DNA of 64,000 nucleotides from Micromonosporaceae bacterium (lineage in GTDB: Bacteria; Actinomycetota; Actinomycetes; Mycobacteriales; Micromonosporaceae), in contig WHTQ01000002.1 in assembly GCA_009377645.1 (NCBI GenBank), positions 60,454-124,453 of the forward strand. Reading direction: 5' to 3'. This document shows, piece by piece, positions 52,000 through 62,149 of the stretch (position 1 is its first letter; every line of letters starts with the position of its first letter). Made by a program: the position numbers and the translations under genes. The notes under the pieces were generated by a model. That model was not told the origin of the DNA. It did not search any database and worked only from the letters and a program-made list of their open reading frames with translations.

Positions 52000-54747
52000 T
52001 CAGGGGCGGTGCCGACCACCCCGCCGGCGGAACCGGCGGAACACGCTGGTCAGCCCGGCGTCCTCGATATCCTCCGGCCGGAGCTCGGCCAGCGGGTCCG
52101 GCGCCTCGCCGCCCCGCCGGTCCGCGCTCCGTCGCCGCGGCACCGCCGCCCGCTCTGGACCGTCCGCCCGACCCGGCCCGGCCACGACCGGCGCACCACC
52201 GGCCGGACCGCCACCGGCCGGGCGGTCCTCCGGCTCCGGCGGCGCTACCTGCTCGTACCGGGACAGGTCGTAGCCCATCGTGTCGTCGTCCGGCTCGGCG
52301 ATGGAGGTGGCGGCGGATCGGGCGCGCGGCTGGGCGGCCGCATCCGACGGCGCGGAGGCGGCCTTGCGGCCACCCCGGCGACGGCCGGCCGACGCCGACG
52401 CGACCTCCTTCACCTTGGCCGCGGCGCCGTTCGACTTCGGCTTGTCGCCGGCCGGCTCGGTGTGCACCACCACGCCGCGGCCCTTGCAGCACTCGCACGG
52501 CTCGCTGAACGCCTCGAGCAGGCCGGCGCCGACCCGCTTCCGGGTCATCTGGACCAGCCCCAGCGAGGTGATCTCCGTCACCTGGTGCTTGGTGCGGTCC
52601 CGGCCGAGGCACTCGGTGAGGCGGCGCAGAACCAGCTCCCGGTTGGACTCCAGGACCATGTCGATGAAGTCGATCACGATGATTCCGCCGAGGTCGCGCA
52701 ACCGCAGCTGGCGGACGATCTCCTCGGCCGCCTCCAGGTTGTTGCGGGTGACCGTCTCCTCGAGGTTGCCTCCGGTGCCGGTGTACTTTCCGGTGTTGAC
52801 GTCGATGACGGTCATCGCCTCGGTCCGGTCGAAGACCAGGTGCCCGCCGGAGGGCAGGAACACCTTCCGGTCCAGTCCCTTGAGGATCTGCTCGTCGATC
52901 CGGTGGGCCGCGAACGCGTCGGCGGTGCCGGTGTGCCGGCGCAGCCGGGCGACCAGGTCCGGGGAGACGTGGGACAGGTAGGCCTCCACTGTGTCGTAGG
53001 CGTCCTCGCCCTCGATGACCAGCTCCCGGAAGTCCTCGTTGAACAGGTCCCGGACCACCCGGACCACCAGGTCCGGCTCGGAGTAGAGCAGCGCCGGGGC
53101 GTGGTTGCTGGAAACTTTTGCCTGGATGTCCTCCCACTGCGACTGCAGCCGCTTCACGTCCCGGCCCAGCTCGTCGACGCTGGCGCTCTCGGCAGCGGTC
53201 CGCACGATCACCCCGGCGCCGTCGGGCACCAGGTTCTTGAGCACGTCCCGCAGCCGCCGCCGCTCGGTGTCGGGCAGCTTGCGGCTGATGCCGGACGCGT
53301 TGCCGTGAGGGGTGTAGACCAGGTGCCGCCCGGACAGCGCGATGTTGCTGGTCAGCCGGGCTCCCTTGTGCCCGACCGGGTCCTTGGTCACCTGCACCAG
53401 CACCGAGTCGCCGGAGCTGAGCGCCTGCTCGATCGAGCGGGCCTTGCCTTCCAGGCCGGACGCGTCCCAGTTGACCTCGCCAGCGTAGAGCACCGCGTTG
53501 CGCCCCCGACCGACGTCGACGAAGGCCGCCTCCATACTGGGCAGCACGTTCTGCACCCGGCCAAGGTAGACACTGCCGACCATCGACGTGCCACTGGCCC
53601 GGCTCACGTAGTGCTCGACCAGGACGTCGTCCTCCAGCACCCCGATCTGGGTGCGGGAGCTGGACTGCCGGATCACCATCACCCGGTCGACCGCCTCCCG
53701 GCGAGCCAGGAACTCCGACTCGGACAGGACCGGGGGTCGGGTGCGCCGCTGCTCGCGCCCGCCTCGCCGACGCTGCCGCTTGGCCTCCAGCCGGGTGGAG
53801 CCGGTCACTCCACGCACCTCGTCACCGGAGCGGCGCGGCTCCCGGACCTTTACGACGGTGTGGACGCCGTCCTCGGCGCCCGCCTCGGTGTCACCGCCGG
53901 AGCCGCGGCGGCGCCGCTTGCGCCGGCGGCGGGTCACGGTCCCGGCGTCGGGCTCCTGGTCAGCAACGGCACCGTCGCCGTCGTCCGGAGCGGACGCCTC
54001 GGCCTGCTCGGCGCTCTCGTCCTGGTCGGTCAGGTCCTGGGTACCCTTGCCGCGCCCCCGGCCCCGGCGCCCCCGCCGGCGCGCCCGCTGGCCGGCGGTC
54101 TCGTCCAAGTCGTCCGGCCCGGTGGCCTGGTCCACGCTCCCGGTCCCGGCCAGCTCGCCGGACTCCGGATCGGTCGCCGGCTCAGCAGCGACCGGCTCAG
54201 CCGAGCTGGCCCGGCGGGACCGGCGCCGCTTCCTGCCACCCTCGGCCGGCTCGGCCTCCACCGTCCCCACCGGCTCGGCCCCCGCCGGTTCGCGGGTGGC
54301 CCGGTCCCGGGACTCCCCGGCCGCCGGGGCCGGCGCCATGAACAGCACGGCCGGTGCCGGCGTGCGGCCCCCCGGCTGGTCGTCCGGGATGGGCGCGGTG
54401 GCCGGTGCCGGGGTCGCCGGCTCGGCACCGGAAGGCGCAGCCGCAGCTGGCGCGGCCACCGGCGAGTCGGCTGCCGGGGCCGGGGCGGCCGGGGCGGCCG
54501 CGGCTTTCCGCCGGGACCTGCTGGCCTTCTTCGGGGCGGGCGCGGCCGCCGCAGCGCCTGCATCCGTCGAGGCATTTGTCCCATTGGACGAAGACTCGCC
54601 GGAGTCAGTCGCTTTGATGGCCTTCCGGCGCTTGCGCACCGCCTTCGCCGGGACCGGGTCTGCCGGTCCGGTAGTGGATTCGGGTTGGTTGGTCGGGTCG
54701 GCGGCGGACGGTTCGGTGCTGCCGCCAGTCGGCTCGTGGTCGAGCAT
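52000..54747 (-). CDS. rne: Rne/Rng-family ribonuclease (RNase E/G)
   Basis: A 915-residue endoribonuclease. About 330 N-terminal residues are low-complexity (Ala/Pro-rich, with KRRR blocks). The catalytic core follows: S1 domain (VLVEHYVSRASGTSMVGSVY to RGRNAVLYAGEV), the DNase I-like active region with VIDVNTGKYTGTGGNLEETV and IVIDFIDM, and the zinc-link CECCKGRG (CxxC). A C-terminal tail of 180 residues is disordered. It starts mRNA decay and rRNA processing. ATG 54747 has GGAG upstream; GTG 54798 is a possible longer form. It is a long-N-terminal actinobacterial type. Confidence 0.93.
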   Translation of the reverse strand: MLDHEPTGGSTEPSAADPTNQPESTTGPADPVPAKAVRKRRKAIKATDSGESSSNGTNASTDAGAAAAAPAPKKASRSRRKAAAAPAAPAPAADSPVAAPAAAAPSGAEPATPAPATAPIPDDQPGGRTPAPAVLFMAPAPAAGESRDRATREPAGAEPVGTVEAEPAEGGRKRRRSRRASSAEPVAAEPATDPESGELAGTGSVDQATGPDDLDETAGQRARRRGRRGRGRGKGTQDLTDQDESAEQAEASAPDDGDGAVADQEPDAGTVTRRRRKRRRRGSGGDTEAGAEDGVHTVVKVREPRRSGDEVRGVTGSTRLEAKRQRRRGGREQRRTRPPVLSESEFLARREAVDRVMVIRQSSSRTQIGVLEDDVLVEHYVSRASGTSMVGSVYLGRVQNVLPSMEAAFVDVGRGRNAVLYAGEVNWDASGLEGKARSIEQALSSGDSVLVQVTKDPVGHKGARLTSNIALSGRHLVYTPHGNASGISRKLPDTERRRLRDVLKNLVPDGAGVIVRTAAESASVDELGRDVKRLQSQWEDIQAKVSSNHAPALLYSEPDLVVRVVRDLFNEDFRELVIEGEDAYDTVEAYLSHVSPDLVARLRRHTGTADAFAAHRIDEQILKGLDRKVFLPSGGHLVFDRTEAMTVIDVNTGKYTGTGGNLEETVTRNNLEAAEEIVRQLRLRDLGGIIVIDFIDMVLESNRELVLRRLTECLGRDRTKHQVTEITSLGLVQMTRKRVGAGLLEAFSEPCECCKGRGVVVHTEPAGDKPKSNGAAAKVKEVASASAGRRRGGRKAASAPSDAAAQPRARSAATSIAEPDDDTMGYDLSRYEQVAPPEPEDRPAGGGPAGGAPVVAGPGRADGPERAAVPRRRSADRRGGEAPDPLAELRPEDIEDAGLTSVFRRFRRRGGRHRP

Positions 54748-54901
54748 CCGGGCAATCTCCAGTTCCGGCTCCCCCGGGCGCGGGTAGATCGCAGCCACGC
54801 AGGGTCGCCCCAGTTGTGTCCGGTGGCACGCCTACCCAGCGATGGGCAAACGGCAACCGAAGTCGGGGTCCGATGAACGCCGGGCCGGCACCGCTGGGAG
54901 C
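54748..54901. other. Leader region of the RNase E/G gene
   Basis: 154 bp of less strongly biased sequence between the TIGR03936 gene and rne. RNase E genes elsewhere autoregulate through a long leader; no specific structure is assigned here. Confidence 0.3.
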
Positions 54902-55708
54902 TCAGTCACCACTCCCGGTCGGCATCCTGCCTCGATCCGCCTCCAACGGATCGACAATCTCCCCCTGCACGGTCAGCGGGCCTTGGGCCAGCCGGGTCGC
55001 CTTGGGCGGCACCGGCGGCTCCAGACCCGCCACCTCACGGAGGCCTGAAAGCACGTCATCGGGTCGGACGGACGGCGTCACCTGCCGTACGACACACTCC
55101 AGTATCGCACACGGTGCCCCGGTGACCTCGGAAGGTGCCGCCACCGGCTCCGGCACCGGCTCGACCACCCGGATCTGCGCCACCGCCGCCCGGGCGTCCA
55201 GAGTCCGGCGGCCCTGCTTGGTCAGTCGCTGCACCGGCACCCGCTCGGCGGCCTCGAAGCCGGCCACCGCCCGGCGCAGCATCGCCGGCTCCACCCCGGG
55301 CAGCTCGATCCGCCACCGGGAAGCCTCCATCCGGTCGGCGAGGCTGCCGCCGGAGCCTGCGACCACCGTGCTGACGGTCACCGCGTCCAGCACGTCCAGC
55401 CCGGGTGAGAGCGCGGCGTCTAGTGCCGCCGCCAGGGCCGCCGGGTCCATCGGGGCCTGCAGGCCCAGCTCCAGGTACTCCGCCTCGCTGGCGGCCCCGG
55501 TCGGCGCGGCACTCGCGTACGAGATCTTGGGGTGTGGGGTGAACCCCTGCGAGTACGCGACCGGGACGCCGGCCCGGCGCAGCGCCCGCTCGAACGCGCG
55601 GGCGAAGTCCCGGTGCGAGGTGAACCGCAGCGGCCCCCGCTTCGCGTACCGCACCCGGACCCGCTGCACCACCGGCGCCTGCCCGCCGGGCGGCTGCCGG
55701 CGGCTCAT
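54902..55708 (-). CDS. TIGR03936 family protein (radical-SAM partner)
   Basis: A 268-residue protein. The conserved N-terminus is VRVRYAKRGPLRFTSHRDFA followed by ERALRRAGVPVAYSQGFTPH and PKISYASAAPTGAASEAEYL. It is found as the C-terminal half or partner of TIGR03960 radical SAM proteins. A role in tRNA/rRNA modification is suspected but not shown. ATG 55708 overlaps the partner's stop by 4 nt (ATGA). Confidence 0.9.
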   Translation of the reverse strand: MSRRQPPGGQAPVVQRVRVRYAKRGPLRFTSHRDFARAFERALRRAGVPVAYSQGFTPHPKISYASAAPTGAASEAEYLELGLQAPMDPAALAAALDAALSPGLDVLDAVTVSTVVAGSGGSLADRMEASRWRIELPGVEPAMLRRAVAGFEAAERVPVQRLTKQGRRTLDARAAVAQIRVVEPVPEPVAAPSEVTGAPCAILECVVRQVTPSVRPDDVLSGLREVAGLEPPVPPKATRLAQGPLTVQGEIVDPLEADRGRMPTGSGD

Positions 55709-57627
55709 ACCGGCGTGAGCGGCAGCAGCTTGCGGCCGGTCGGGCCGATCTGGATCTCGGTGTCCATCCCCGGGCACACCCCGCAGTCAAAGCACGGCGT
55801 CCACCGGCAGTCGTCCTGCTCCACCTCCGAGCGCGAGGCCTGCCAGTCCTGCCAGAGCCAGTCGGAGTCCAGGCCGGAGTCGAGGTGGTCCCACGGCATC
55901 ACCTCGGTCTGGTCCCGCTCCCTGGTGGTGAACCAGTCCAGGTCCAGCCCGTACTCCGGCAGCACCTGCGCCGCGGCGGTGACCCACCGCTGGTACGAGA
56001 AGTGCTCGCTCCAGCCGTCGAACCGGGCGCCGTCCTGCCAGGCCCGCCGGATCACCGCGCCGACCCGCCGGTCGCCGCGCGAGAGCAGTCCCTCGATCAG
56101 CGACGGCTGCCCGTCGTGGTAGCGGTAGCCGATCGCCCGGCCGAGCGACCGGTCGGTGTTGATCTCCTGCTTCAGCAACGCCAGCCGGTGGTCGACCACC
56201 TCCGCCGGACACTGGCCGGCCCACTGGAACGGAGTGTGCGGCTTGGGCACGAACCCGCCGATCGAGACCGTGCACTTGATCTCCCGGGAGCCGGTGGCGG
56301 CCCGGCCGGCCCGGATCACCTCGTGCGCGAGCCGGGCGATCTGGCGCACGTCGTCGTCGGTCTCGGTCGGCAGCCCGCACATGAAGTAGAGCTTCACGTG
56401 CCGCCAGCCGCTGGTGTACGCGGTGACGACGGTGCGGATCAGGTCCTCCTCGGAGACCATCTTGTTGATCACCCGCCGGATCCGCTCCGAGCCGCCCTCC
56501 GGTGCGAAGGTGAGCCCGGTCCGGCGGCCGCCCCGGGACAGCTCCTGCGCCAGCTCCACGTTGAACGCGTCCACCCGGGTGGACGGCAGCGACAGTGACA
56601 CGTTGCTGCCCTGGTACCGGTCGGCCAGCCCGGAGCACATGTCCCCGATCTCCGAGTGGTCGGCCGAGGACAGCGACAGCAGGCCGACCTCGGAGAACCC
56701 GGAGGCTTCCAGCCCGTTGGCCACCATCTGCCCGACCGTGGTGATCGACCGCTCCCGGACCGGGCGGGTGATCATGCCGGCCTGGCAGAACCGGCAGCCC
56801 CGGGTGCAGCCGCGGAAGATCTCGACCGCGTACCGCTCGTGCACGGTCTCGGCCAGCGGCACCAGTGGGCGCTTCGGGTACGGCCACTGGTCCAGGTCCA
56901 TTGTGGTGCGCTTGTGCACCCGGAACGGGACGTCCGCCTGGTTCGGCACCACCCGCTGGATCCGCCCATCCGGCAGGTAGTCGACGTCGTAGAAGCGCGG
57001 CACGTAGACCGACTCGGTGCGGGCCAGCCGCAGCAGCAGCCCGTCCCGGCCATCCGGGCGGCCCTGCGCCTTCCAGTCCCGGACGATGCCGGTGATCTCG
57101 CGGACCGCCTCCTCGCCGTCCCCGAGCACCGCCGCGTCCAGGAACTCGGCGATCGGCTCCGGGTTGAAGGCGGCGTGCCCGCCGGCCACTACCAGCGGGT
57201 GCTCGCCGGTGCGGTCGGCGGCGGCCAGCGGGATGCCGGCCAGGTCCAGCGCGGACAGCAGGTTGGTGTAGCCCAGCTCGGTGGCGAACGAGACCCCGAG
57301 CAGGTCGAAGGCGCCGACCGGGCGGTGCGCGTCGACCGTGAACTGCGGCACCTGGTGCGCCCGCAGCAGCGCCTCCAGGTCCGGCCAGACCGCGTAGGTC
57401 CGCTCGGCCAGCACGTCCGGCAGCTCGTTGAGCACCTCGTAGAGGATCTGCACGCCCTGGTTGGGCAGCCCGACCTCGTACGCGTCCGGGTACATCAGCG
57501 CCCACCGCACCGCCGCCGCGTCCCAGTCCTTGACCTGCGCGCCCAGCTCGCCGCCCACGTACTGGATCGGCTTGCTCACCTGCGGCAGCAGTGGCTCCAG
57601 CCGCGGCCACACCGACTCGACCGGCAT
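55705..57627 (-). CDS. TIGR03960 family radical SAM protein
   Basis: A 640-residue B12-binding-like/radical SAM protein. The N-terminal part has ALMYPDAYEVGLPNQGVQIL. The [4Fe-4S] motif is FRGCTRGCRFCQAGMITRPV (CxxxCxxC), then LSLSSADHSEIGDMCSGLAD and YFMCGLPTETDDDVRQIARL. The C-terminus has a second Cys cluster (CRWTPCFDCGVCPG). The substrate is not known. GAGGAGGT precedes ATG 57627. Runs in one unit with TIGR03936 and RNase E/G, as in other actinobacteria. Confidence 0.92.
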   Translation of the reverse strand: MPVESVWPRLEPLLPQVSKPIQYVGGELGAQVKDWDAAAVRWALMYPDAYEVGLPNQGVQILYEVLNELPDVLAERTYAVWPDLEALLRAHQVPQFTVDAHRPVGAFDLLGVSFATELGYTNLLSALDLAGIPLAAADRTGEHPLVVAGGHAAFNPEPIAEFLDAAVLGDGEEAVREITGIVRDWKAQGRPDGRDGLLLRLARTESVYVPRFYDVDYLPDGRIQRVVPNQADVPFRVHKRTTMDLDQWPYPKRPLVPLAETVHERYAVEIFRGCTRGCRFCQAGMITRPVRERSITTVGQMVANGLEASGFSEVGLLSLSSADHSEIGDMCSGLADRYQGSNVSLSLPSTRVDAFNVELAQELSRGGRRTGLTFAPEGGSERIRRVINKMVSEEDLIRTVVTAYTSGWRHVKLYFMCGLPTETDDDVRQIARLAHEVIRAGRAATGSREIKCTVSIGGFVPKPHTPFQWAGQCPAEVVDHRLALLKQEINTDRSLGRAIGYRYHDGQPSLIEGLLSRGDRRVGAVIRRAWQDGARFDGWSEHFSYQRWVTAAAQVLPEYGLDLDWFTTRERDQTEVMPWDHLDSGLDSDWLWQDWQASRSEVEQDDCRWTPCFDCGVCPGMDTEIQIGPTGRKLLPLTPV

Positions 57628-57670
57628 CGCACCTCCTCGTTGGCTCAGCCTCCCAGCGTACCGACCGGCG

Positions 57671-57676
57671 TACGCT
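57671..57676 (+). promoter_or_regulatory. Candidate -10 for leaderless UbiA-family gene
   Basis: TACGCT with 6 nt to GTG 57683. Confidence 0.5.
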
Positions 57677-57682
57677 CGTCCG

Positions 57683-58699
57683 GTGAGCACCGTGCCCCTC
57701 GCCGAGCGGCTGGCCGCCTGGCGGCACGCGTACCGCACCACCAACCCGCCGGAGGCCGGGGTGGTGGACGGGGTGACCCGGTGGCTGGTGGTCACCCGGG
57801 CCGGGGTGCTGCCGATGACCCTGGTCTCCGGAATGGTCGCCGCGCTGCTGGCGTGGGCGGCCGACCCACCGGTGGACTGGCTCAACCTCGCCCTGGCGGT
57901 GGTCGGGATCGTGGTCGCCCACCTGGCGAACAACCTGCTGAACGACCTGGCCGACACCGGCGCCGGCACGGACACCGCGGACTACCCGCGGGCGCTGTAC
58001 GCGCCGCACCCGATCCTGTCCGGGCTGGTTACCCGGCGGCAGCTGGTCACCGCGATCGTGGTCTGCCAGCTGGTCGACCTGGCCATCATGATCACGCTGA
58101 TCGTCCGGGTGGACTGGTGGATCGCCGGGTTCGCGCTGGCCGGGCTGTTCCTCTCCTGGGCGTACACCGCTCCCCCGGTCCGGCTGAAGCGGATCGGGCT
58201 GGGCGAGCTGGACGTGCTGCTGGTCTGGGGCCCGCTGATGGTCGGCGGGGTCTACTACGCCGGGACCGGCTCGCTGCCGTGGCAGGTGGTGGCCGCGGCG
58301 GCGGTGTACGCGCTGCTGCCGACCACCGTGCTGCTGGGCAAACACATCGACAAACTTCCGTACGACGCCCCGGCCGGCACCCGTACCCTGCCGGTGCTGC
58401 TGGGCGAGCGCCGCGCCAAGCTGCTCACACAGGCGGCGATGGTCGCCTACTACCTGGGAGTGGTGGTGCTGGTAGTGGTGCAGGCGGTCGGCTGGCCGGC
58501 GCTGCTGACCCTGCTGGCGCTACCGCTGCTAGTGCGCTCACTGCGGGCGTACGGGCGGCCGGTGCCGGACCAGCCGCCAGAGGGCTACCCGGTGTGGCCA
58601 CTGTGGTGGGCGCCGATCGCGTTCGTCCACACCCGCCGCGCCGGGGCGTTGCTGCTGCTCGGGCTGCTCGCCTGGGCACTGTGGACCACCCTGCGGTGA
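57683..58699 (+). CDS. UbiA-family prenyltransferase
   Basis: A 338-residue membrane enzyme with about eight hydrophobic segments. The first aspartate motif is NNLLNDLADTGAGTDTADYP (NDxxD type); the second is near GKHIDKLPYDAPAGTRTLPV (DxxxD). Between lie FALAGLFLSWAYTAPPVRLK and LGELDVLLVWGPLMVGGVYY. Homologues include MenA and other polyprenyl transferases; no menaquinone neighbour is present, so the acceptor is uncertain. GTG 57683 fits a leaderless start. Divergent from the radical SAM gene. Confidence 0.85.
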   Translation: MSTVPLAERLAAWRHAYRTTNPPEAGVVDGVTRWLVVTRAGVLPMTLVSGMVAALLAWAADPPVDWLNLALAVVGIVVAHLANNLLNDLADTGAGTDTADYPRALYAPHPILSGLVTRRQLVTAIVVCQLVDLAIMITLIVRVDWWIAGFALAGLFLSWAYTAPPVRLKRIGLGELDVLLVWGPLMVGGVYYAGTGSLPWQVVAAAAVYALLPTTVLLGKHIDKLPYDAPAGTRTLPVLLGERRAKLLTQAAMVAYYLGVVVLVVVQAVGWPALLTLLALPLLVRSLRAYGRPVPDQPPEGYPVWPLWWAPIAFVHTRRAGALLLLGLLAWALWTTLR

Positions 58700-58745
58700 G
58701 GCGCCGGCCGGCCTGACGAGCTGCGATGGTCGTCCCGGCAGCGGT

Positions 58746-61700
58746 TCAGGTGCGGGTGACCGACACCCGGACCGGGGCGCCGTCGCCGGCCTCGCCGGTG
58801 AATGCGGCGTCGCCGGCCGGGCCGAACGAGACCGACTCGGCCAGCACCTCGCCGGCCACGAACTCCTGGTGGGCGCGGACCGCCTCGACCACCTCCGGCG
58901 CCGCCTCGACCACCACGTCCACCCGGTCGGTGACCGCCTGGCCGGCCTCCCGGCGCGCCTGCTGGACCACCCGCACCACGTCCCGGGCCAGCCCCTCGGC
59001 GGCCAGCTCCGGGGTCACGGTCGTGTCCAGCACCACCACCCCGTCCGGGAGCGCGGCCGCGTGGCCGGCGTCGACGGCGACCATCCGCAGCTCGTACTCC
59101 CCCTCCTGGAGGGTGACGCCGGCCGCCACCGGCGCACCGTCCACCAGCGACCACTCCCCCGCCTTCACGGCCCGGATCACCTGCTGCACCACACCCCCGA
59201 CCCGCGGGCCGAGCGCCCGGGGCACCACCGTCAGCACCTGCTCGCAGTACGCCGACACGTCGCTGGTGAACCGCACCTGCTTGACGTTCACCTCGTCGGC
59301 GACCAGGCTCGCGAACGGCTCCAGCCGCGCCGCCTCGGGGGTCGCCACGGTCAGCTCCGGCAGCGGCAGCCGCACTCGCAGTCCCCGGGTCTTGCGCACC
59401 GATAGCGCCGCCGAGCACACCTCCCGCACCGCGTCCATCGCGGCGACCAGCTCCGGGTCGTCCGGCAGGCCGGCCGGCTCCGGCCAGTCGGTCAGGTGCA
59501 CCGAGCGGCCGCCGGTCAGCCCCCGCCAGATCTCCTCCACGGTCATCGGGGCCAGCGGCGCCATCACCCGGCACAGCGTCTCCAGCACCGCCGCCAGGGT
59601 GTCGAACGCCGCCCGGTCGCCGGCCCAGAACCGGTCCCGGGAACGGCGCACATACCAGTTGGTCAGGGCGTCCAGGTAGGAGCGGACCGACCCGCAGGCA
59701 CCGGAGATGTCGTACCCGTCGAGCTGCCGGGTCACCGAGCGCACCAGCTCCCCGGTCTTGGCCAGCACGTACCGGTCCAGCAGGTGGGTGCTGGCGGAAC
59801 CGGGGACCGCCTGGTAGCCCTCGGCGTTCGCGTACAACGAGAAGAAGTACCAGACGTTCCACAGTGGTAGCAGCACGTGCCGGACGGTGTCCCGCACCCC
59901 GGCGTCGGTCACCGACATGTCGCCGCCGCGCAGCACCGGTCCGGACATTAGGAACCAGCGCATCGCGTCGGCGCCGTACTGGTCAAACACGTAGTAGACG
60001 TCCGGGTAGTTGCGCAGGCTCTTGGACATCTTCCGGCCGTCGTCACCGAGCACGATCCCGTGCGCGATGCAGGTCCGGAACGCCGGCCGGTCGAACAGCG
60101 CGGTGGCCAGCACGTGCAGCGTGTAGAACCAGCCGCGGACCTGCGGGAGGTACTCGACGATGAAGTCGCCCGGATAGTGGTGCTCGAACCACTCGCGGTT
60201 CTCGAACGGGTAGTGCACCTGCGCGAACGGCATCGAGCCGGACTCGAACCAGCAGTCCAGCACCTCCGGCACCCGCCGCATGGTGGACCCGCCGGTCGGG
60301 TCGTCCGGGTTCGGCCGGGTCAGCTCGTCGACCCCGGGCCGGTGCAGGTCGCTGACCCGGACCCCGAAGTCCCGCTCCAGCTCGGCCAGCGACCCGTAGA
60401 CGTCCACCCGCGGATAGGCCGGGTCGTCGGACTTCCAGACCGGGATCGGCGAGCCCCAGAAGCGGTTCCGGCTGATCGTCCAGTCCCGAGCGTTCGCCAG
60501 CCACTTGCCGAACGAGCCGTCCTTTACGTGGCCGGGGATCCAGGTGATCTGCTGGTTCAGCTCCGACATCCGGTCCCGGAACCGGGTAACCGCCACGAAC
60601 CAGCTCGACAGAGCTTTGTAGACCAACGGCGTGTCGCACCGCCAGCAGTGCGGATAGGAGTGTACGTACGGCTCCTGCCGCAGCAGCACCCCCCGGTCCC
60701 GCAGCTCCCGCAACAGCGGCTGGTTCGCCTCGAAGACCTGCAGCCCCTCGAACCGGGGCGCCACCGACATGAACCGGGTCCGGTCGTCCACTGTCAGCAC
60801 GGTCGGGATGCCGGCGGCGGTGCAGACGTTGTAGTCGTCCTCACCGTGGGACGGCGCCACCTGCACGATTCCGGTGCCGTCCTCGGTGGACACGAAGTCC
60901 CCGGCCAGGACTGTGAACGCGTTCGGCACGCCGGCCATCTGCTCGACCAAGAACTCGAACATCGGGGTGTACTTGCGACCCACCAGGTCGGCACCCTTCA
61001 CCGTGCCGACCCGGGTGCCGGCGCCCAGCTCCGGCTCGTACGCGGCCAGCCGCGCCTCGGCCAGCAGGTAGCGGTGCCCGTCCAGCTCCACCACCGCGTA
61101 GTCCACGTCCGGGTGCACCACCAGCGCCACGTTCGGCACCAGGGTCCACGGCATCGTGGTCCAGGCCAGCGCCCGCTCACCTGTGTCGAGCTCGAACCAG
61201 ACCGTCGCCGACGGGTCGGTCCGGTCCCGGTAGGTGTCCTCGTCCATCCGGGTCTCGGTGTTCGACAGTGGGGTCTCGCAGCGCCAGCAGTACGCGAGCA
61301 CCCGGAACCCCTCGTAGATCAGCCCCTTCTGGTGGAGCGTCTGGAACGCCCACATGACGCTCTCCATGTAGTCCAGGTCGAGCGTCTTGTAGTCGTTCTG
61401 GAAGTCCACCCAGCGGGCCTGCCGGGTGACGTAGCGCTCCCAGTCCTGGGTGTAGGCGAGCACCGAGGTGCGGCAGGCTTGGTTGAACTTCTCCACTCCG
61501 AGGTCGAGGATCTCGGCCTTGGTGGTGATGCCGAGCTGCTTCTCGGCCTCCACCTCGGCCGGCAGGCCGTGACAGTCCCAGCCGAACCGGCGCTCCACCC
61601 GGCGACCCCGCATGGTCTGGTACCTCGGCACCAAATCCTTGACGTAGCCGGTGAACAGCGAGCCCCAGTGTGGCAGCCCGTTCGCGAACGGCGGCCCATC

Positions 61701-61868
61701 GTAGAACACGTACTCGTTCGTGCCGTTCACGCCGCCCGGGCGCTGTTCGACGCTCGCCTCGAAGGTCCGGTCGGCGGACCAGTAGTCCTGCACCCGGCGC
61801 TCGACCGCCGGCAGGTCCGGGCTGGCGGGCACGCCGTCGGCGGCCGGGTCGTGCAGTGGGTAAGCCAT
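58746..61868 (-). CDS. ileS: Isoleucyl-tRNA synthetase (eukaryote-like IleS2 type)
   Basis: A 1040-residue class I synthetase. HIGH-type [20 protein letters not shown] and KMSKS motif [20 protein letters not shown]; the editing domain lies between, and [18 protein letters not shown] is family-typical. The length and lack of a C-terminal zinc finger fit the IleS2 (mupirocin-resistant) branch. The leader upstream is a T-box, so charged tRNA-Ile level controls expression. ATG 61868 with a weak GAGCGGGACC site, consistent with a sequestered ribosome-binding region. Confidence 0.95.
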   Translation of the reverse strand: MAYPLHDPAADGVPASPDLPAVERRVQDYWSADRTFEASVEQRPGGVNGTNEYVFYDGPPFANGLPHWGSLFTGYVKDLVPRYQTMRGRRVERRFGWDCHGLPAEVEAEKQLGITTKAEILDLGVEKFNQACRTSVLAYTQDWERYVTRQARWVDFQNDYKTLDLDYMESVMWAFQTLHQKGLIYEGFRVLAYCWRCETPLSNTETRMDEDTYRDRTDPSATVWFELDTGERALAWTTMPWTLVPNVALVVHPDVDYAVVELDGHRYLLAEARLAAYEPELGAGTRVGTVKGADLVGRKYTPMFEFLVEQMAGVPNAFTVLAGDFVSTEDGTGIVQVAPSHGEDDYNVCTAAGIPTVLTVDDRTRFMSVAPRFEGLQVFEANQPLLRELRDRGVLLRQEPYVHSYPHCWRCDTPLVYKALSSWFVAVTRFRDRMSELNQQITWIPGHVKDGSFGKWLANARDWTISRNRFWGSPIPVWKSDDPAYPRVDVYGSLAELERDFGVRVSDLHRPGVDELTRPNPDDPTGGSTMRRVPEVLDCWFESGSMPFAQVHYPFENREWFEHHYPGDFIVEYLPQVRGWFYTLHVLATALFDRPAFRTCIAHGIVLGDDGRKMSKSLRNYPDVYYVFDQYGADAMRWFLMSGPVLRGGDMSVTDAGVRDTVRHVLLPLWNVWYFFSLYANAEGYQAVPGSASTHLLDRYVLAKTGELVRSVTRQLDGYDISGACGSVRSYLDALTNWYVRRSRDRFWAGDRAAFDTLAAVLETLCRVMAPLAPMTVEEIWRGLTGGRSVHLTDWPEPAGLPDDPELVAAMDAVREVCSAALSVRKTRGLRVRLPLPELTVATPEAARLEPFASLVADEVNVKQVRFTSDVSAYCEQVLTVVPRALGPRVGGVVQQVIRAVKAGEWSLVDGAPVAAGVTLQEGEYELRMVAVDAGHAAALPDGVVVLDTTVTPELAAEGLARDVVRVVQQARREAGQAVTDRVDVVVEAAPEVVEAVRAHQEFVAGEVLAESVSFGPAGDAAFTGEAGDGAPVRVSVTRT

Positions 61869-62090
61869 CGGTGGTCCCGCTCCTCGCTCGCTGCCCCTGC
61901 GGTGCTGGTGCTGCGAGGACGAGCGCGTCGCCACGCCCGCGGTACCACCTCGCTTGGCCGGGGCCTCGATCTCCCCGACCCGCTCGTCGGCCGGCTGTGA
62001 CGGGCCGGACCCGTCCGGTTCTACTCGGACCCGGGGGTCCTTTCTTCCGGAGGCTCGCCGGTGATCGCCGGGTCGTCGCCTGTGCGACCC
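61869..62090 (-). promoter_or_regulatory. Isoleucine T-box leader of ileS
   Basis: On the minus strand GAGGTGGTACCGCG (61951-61938) is the T-box consensus whose TGG bulge pairs with tRNA ACCA. Upstream, GATCACCGGCGAG (ATC at 62065-62063) can be the Ile specifier and GTAGAACCGGACGGG is a conserved linker. Downstream, GCGCTCGTCCTCGCAGCACC lies before the start and can sequester the ribosome-binding region. The layout fits the translation-type actinobacterial ileS T-box. Confidence 0.85.
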
Positions 62091-62120
62091 AGGATACCCA
62101 CCGACCGTCCCCGGCGTCGA
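62091..62120 (-). promoter_or_regulatory. Promoter of the ileS T-box transcript
   Basis: TCGACG (62120-62115), 18 nt, then TATCCT (62096-62091) on the minus strand. It would start RNA near 62085, just before the T-box. Confidence 0.5.
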
Positions 62121-62149
62121 TCGGGTTGTCGCCCAGGGATAATCCGGGG

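Noticed and set aside
50728..54876. Very long plus-strand open frame opposite the lipoproteins and RNase E/G
   Set aside because: It results from the GC-rich third-position pattern of the genes on the other strand; no domains, start signal or codon bias of its own.
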